In this document: in pieces, positions 5,661 to 7,571 of the stretch | Numbering within the stretch: the first letter of the stretch is position 1 | Layout of the letters: each line of letters starts with the position of its first letter | From: a bacterium | GTDB taxonomy: Bacteria; Sumerlaeota; Sumerlaeia; MVZB01 | Direction of reading: 5' to 3' | DNA: 7,571 nucleotides | NCBI GenBank assembly: GCA_023480605.1 | Contig: JAMCWS010000149.1 | Span: forward strand, 1-7,571 | Program-made: the position numbers and the translations under genes | Notes under the pieces: model-generated | The model's input: only the letters and a program-made list of their open reading frames with translations | Told to the model about the DNA's origin: nothing | Databases searched by the model: none

Positions 5661-7571
5661 ACACGGCAATGTTTACCTCGTCCATCAGGCGGCGCAGGGC
5701 GGCCATCGCCTTGTCGAAGTCAAACGCGGCAAGGCTGTCCGTCAATTCGGCGAAAGCCCCGCCGGCCGGCGGCGCGGCCATCCGGTTACGGATGATTTCA
5801 AGGCAGTCCCCCGCCTCGCTGTCGTTTTCCCGGATCAGGCGAGCCAGTTCGGCGAAGAGCGGTCGCAACGCCGCGGCATCGGCGGTTTGCGTCGGGCGCG
5901 TTTCGGCCACGGGTCGGGTCGCCTCCAACGCCCGTCGGATATCGGCGATCGCGCCGGCGAGGGAACGCGAGAGCGTGCGCAATGCCTCTTCCACGCGTTC
6001 GGGAGCTTCAAGATGCCGGATCGCGCGCTCAAGGTCCGCCGCCGCTCCTTGCACGCCGCCGGCGCCGATGTTTCCCGCGACGCCCTTCATCGTGTGCGCC
6101 AGGCGTTCCGCAAGAGGCGTATCCCCCTTCTGGAGGGCTTCCTGGATCCGGGCCGGGGTATTCGCATGGCCCGCGGCAAACTTCCGGAGCAGATCGAGAT
6201 AGAGTTTCCTGTTGCCCGCCACCCGCGCCAGCGCGCCGGCAAGGTCCAGACCGGGAATCTCGGGGATTTCCGGCATCTCGGTCGCCTTTTTCGGGATGGC
6301 GGCAACGGACGGCGGCGCCGCGGGGATAACGGGGGTCACCCAGCGGCGCAGGGTTTCGAACATCGCCTTGGGATCGATCGGCTTGGCGATATGGTCGTTC
6401 ATGCCGGCGGCAAGGCAGCGTTGCCGCTCTTCCACCGTGGCGTGCGCGGTCATGGCGATCACGGGCAGATTATCGAATCCCTTGTCCGCGCGGATCTTCG
6501 CCGTGGCCTGGTAGCCGTCCATCTCCGGCATCTGAAGGTCCATGAGCACGGCGTCGAAACCCGCCGGCGATGCCGTGAGCTTTTCGAGGGCTTCGCGTCC
6601 GTTGGCCGCGACCGTGACGGCCGCGCCCGCCCCCTCGAGCAGTTCGACGGCGATTTGCTGGTTGATCTCGTTATCCTCGGCCAGCAGTATCCTGACGCCC
6701 GTCAGACAGACCGACGACCCATCCGCTCCCGCCGAGGCGATCGTTCCTTCGGTCGGGGCGAAGATCCCCACCAGGGCATCCATGATCATGGACTTCGTGA
6801 CCGGCTTGACGAGGAAACCCTCCATGCGAAGCTTCTCGGCTTCCTCGCGGATTTCCTCGCGGGCGTAGGCGGTGACCATCACGACGGCGGGTTGCCGCCG
6901 GAGGCGCTCGTTCTCACGGATGTGGCGGGTCGCCTGAAGTCCGTCCATGCCCGGCATGCGCCAGTCCATGGAAACCACGTCGTACGGATCGGCCGCGTCG
7001 GGCTGGCGGATGGCGGCGATCGCCTCGGGTCCCGAGGCCACCGCGTCGACGGCCCCCGCCATGCTCCGCAACGCATCCACGAGTATGTCGCGCGCCGCCG
7101 CGTTGTCGTCCACGACCAGCGCGCGCAGCGTTCGCAACGCCTCGGGAACGGCCCGGACGGCGCGGCCCGTGGAACCGACCTCCAGCCAGACCGTGAAGTA
7201 AAATGTGCTGCCCGCCCCCGGCTCGCTTTCCTGCCAGATCCGGCCGCCCATCATCTCGACCAGACGCCGGCAGATCGTCAGGCCCAGGCCGGTGCCGCCG
7301 TGCTTGCGCGTGGTGGACATGTCGGCCTGCGTGAACGGCTGGAAGAGTTTGGCCGCCTGCTCGCGCGTCATGCCGACGCCGGTGTCGCGGACGGCGAACT
7401 TCAAGTGAACCTTTTCGCCCGTCCGTTCCAGCAGTTCCGCCCGGACGCGGATCTCGCCCCTTTCGGTGAATTTGATCGCGTTGTTGACAAGGTTGGTGAT
7501 GATCTGCCCCAACCGAAGGGGATCGCCGACCAGGCCCGACGGGATGTCCTGCGCCACGGCGATCAGAAACT
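5659..7571 (-). CDS. Hybrid histidine kinase, HATPase-REC-REC-HPt (5' part outside window)
   Basis: The frame is open to the right edge (codons for FLIA precede the GTG at 7557), so the sensor and HisKA parts lie outside. Numbered from that internal GTG, the end of the kinase domain has N-box NLVNNAIKFT (22-31), G1 DTGVGM (58-63) and G2 GGTGLGLTICRRLVEMMGG (87-105). Receiver 1 (about 143-266) has D150/D151, phospho-acceptor D198 (SMDWRMPGMDG), T229 and K251. Receiver 2 (about 287-405) has E294/D295, D340 (LMDLQMPEMDG), T370 and K392. After a Pro-rich linker, an HPt domain (about 437-547) carries H488 in AHTMKGVAGNIGA. A helical extension (about 560-630, with AFDFDKAMAALRRL) ends the protein. 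The layout resembles BarA/ArcB-type phosphorelay kinases, but with two receivers. All phosphorylation sites look intact. The REC-kinase gene follows 9 bases downstream and is a plausible phosphoryl acceptor. Confidence 0.95.
   Translation of the reverse strand, partial: FLIAVAQDIPSGLVGDPLRLGQIITNLVNNAIKFTERGEIRVRAELLERTGEKVHLKFAVRDTGVGMTREQAAKLFQPFTQADMSTTRKHGGTGLGLTICRRLVEMMGGRIWQESEPGAGSTFYFTVWLEVGSTGRAVRAVPEALRTLRALVVDDNAAARDILVDALRSMAGAVDAVASGPEAIAAIRQPDAADPYDVVSMDWRMPGMDGLQATRHIRENERLRRQPAVVMVTAYAREEIREEAEKLRMEGFLVKPVTKSMIMDALVGIFAPTEGTIASAGADGSSVCLTGVRILLAEDNEINQQIAVELLEGAGAAVTVAANGREALEKLTASPAGFDAVLMDLQMPEMDGYQATAKIRADKGFDNLPVIAMTAHATVEERQRCLAAGMNDHIAKPIDPKAMFETLRRWVTPVIPAAPPSVAAIPKKATEMPEIPEIPGLDLAGALARVAGNRKLYLDLLRKFAAGHANTPARIQEALQKGDTPLAERLAHTMKGVAGNIGAGGVQGAAADLERAIRHLEAPERVEEALRTLSRSLAGAIADIRRALEATRPVAETRPTQTADAAALRPLFAELARLIRENDSEAGDCLEIIRNRMAAPPAGGAFAELTDSLAAFDFDKAMAALRRLMDEVNIAV

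Noticed and set aside
5585..6514. Overlapping plus-strand frames of 100-205 codons across the kinase operon
   Set aside because: They are Arg/Ser/Ala-rich shadows of the hybrid kinase, without start signals or recognisable motifs.

Overview
The window comes from a GC-rich bacterial chromosome. It is densely coded, with strong G/C at third codon positions and long spurious open frames on the opposite strand of almost every gene. The FtsH has an N-terminal extracytoplasmic domain, and the signalling proteins are multi-domain hybrids with an HPt module. This gene style fits a Gram-negative, deltaproteobacteria-like lineage or a related uncultivated phylum, but nothing here fixes the taxonomy. 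I see no transposase, integrase, phage gene, CRISPR array, tRNA or rRNA.

Layout, left to right. (1) Positions 1-1202, minus strand: the N-terminal 400 codons of recJ (5'->3' single-strand DNA exonuclease), with its 3' end off the left edge. (2) Positions 1203-1429: a divergent regulatory region. It holds a near-consensus promoter reading left into recJ and a weaker one reading right. (3) Positions 1430-1915, plus strand: a small two-helix inner-membrane protein with a coiled coil and a Pro/Ser-rich linker, of unknown function. (4) Positions 1916-2111: a convergent 3' region with two interlocking intrinsic-terminator candidates, one per strand. (5) Positions 2112-4031, minus strand: ftsH, the membrane-anchored AAA+ zinc protease, complete. 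(6) Positions 4032-4419: about 390 bases without a gene, containing the ftsH leader, an AT-rich patch and several GC-rich hairpins. (7) Positions 4420-5649, minus strand: a response-regulator/histidine-kinase protein (REC, coiled coil, HisKA, HATPase). (8) Positions 5659-7571, minus strand: the C-terminal part of a hybrid histidine kinase (HATPase, REC, REC, HPt, C-terminal helical extension), with its N-terminus off the right edge.

The two signalling genes are 9 bases apart, and the ribosome-binding site of the second overlaps the stop codon of the first. They almost certainly form one operon. By domain logic they could form a phosphorelay in which the HPt of the hybrid kinase phosphorylates the N-terminal REC of the second protein, which then controls its own kinase. 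Neither protein has a DNA-binding output domain within the window, so the final output lies elsewhere. ftsH lies downstream on the same strand but is separated by a long leader, so it is probably its own transcription unit ending at the terminator at 1961-1994.

Most of the window is ordinary housekeeping and signalling DNA. The points worth a second look are the recJ start region (a consensus promoter whose predicted first base is the A of an eight-codon mini-ORF), the overlapping convergent terminators, the unrecognised membrane protein, the long inverted repeat downstream of the REC-kinase gene, and the kinase pair itself.
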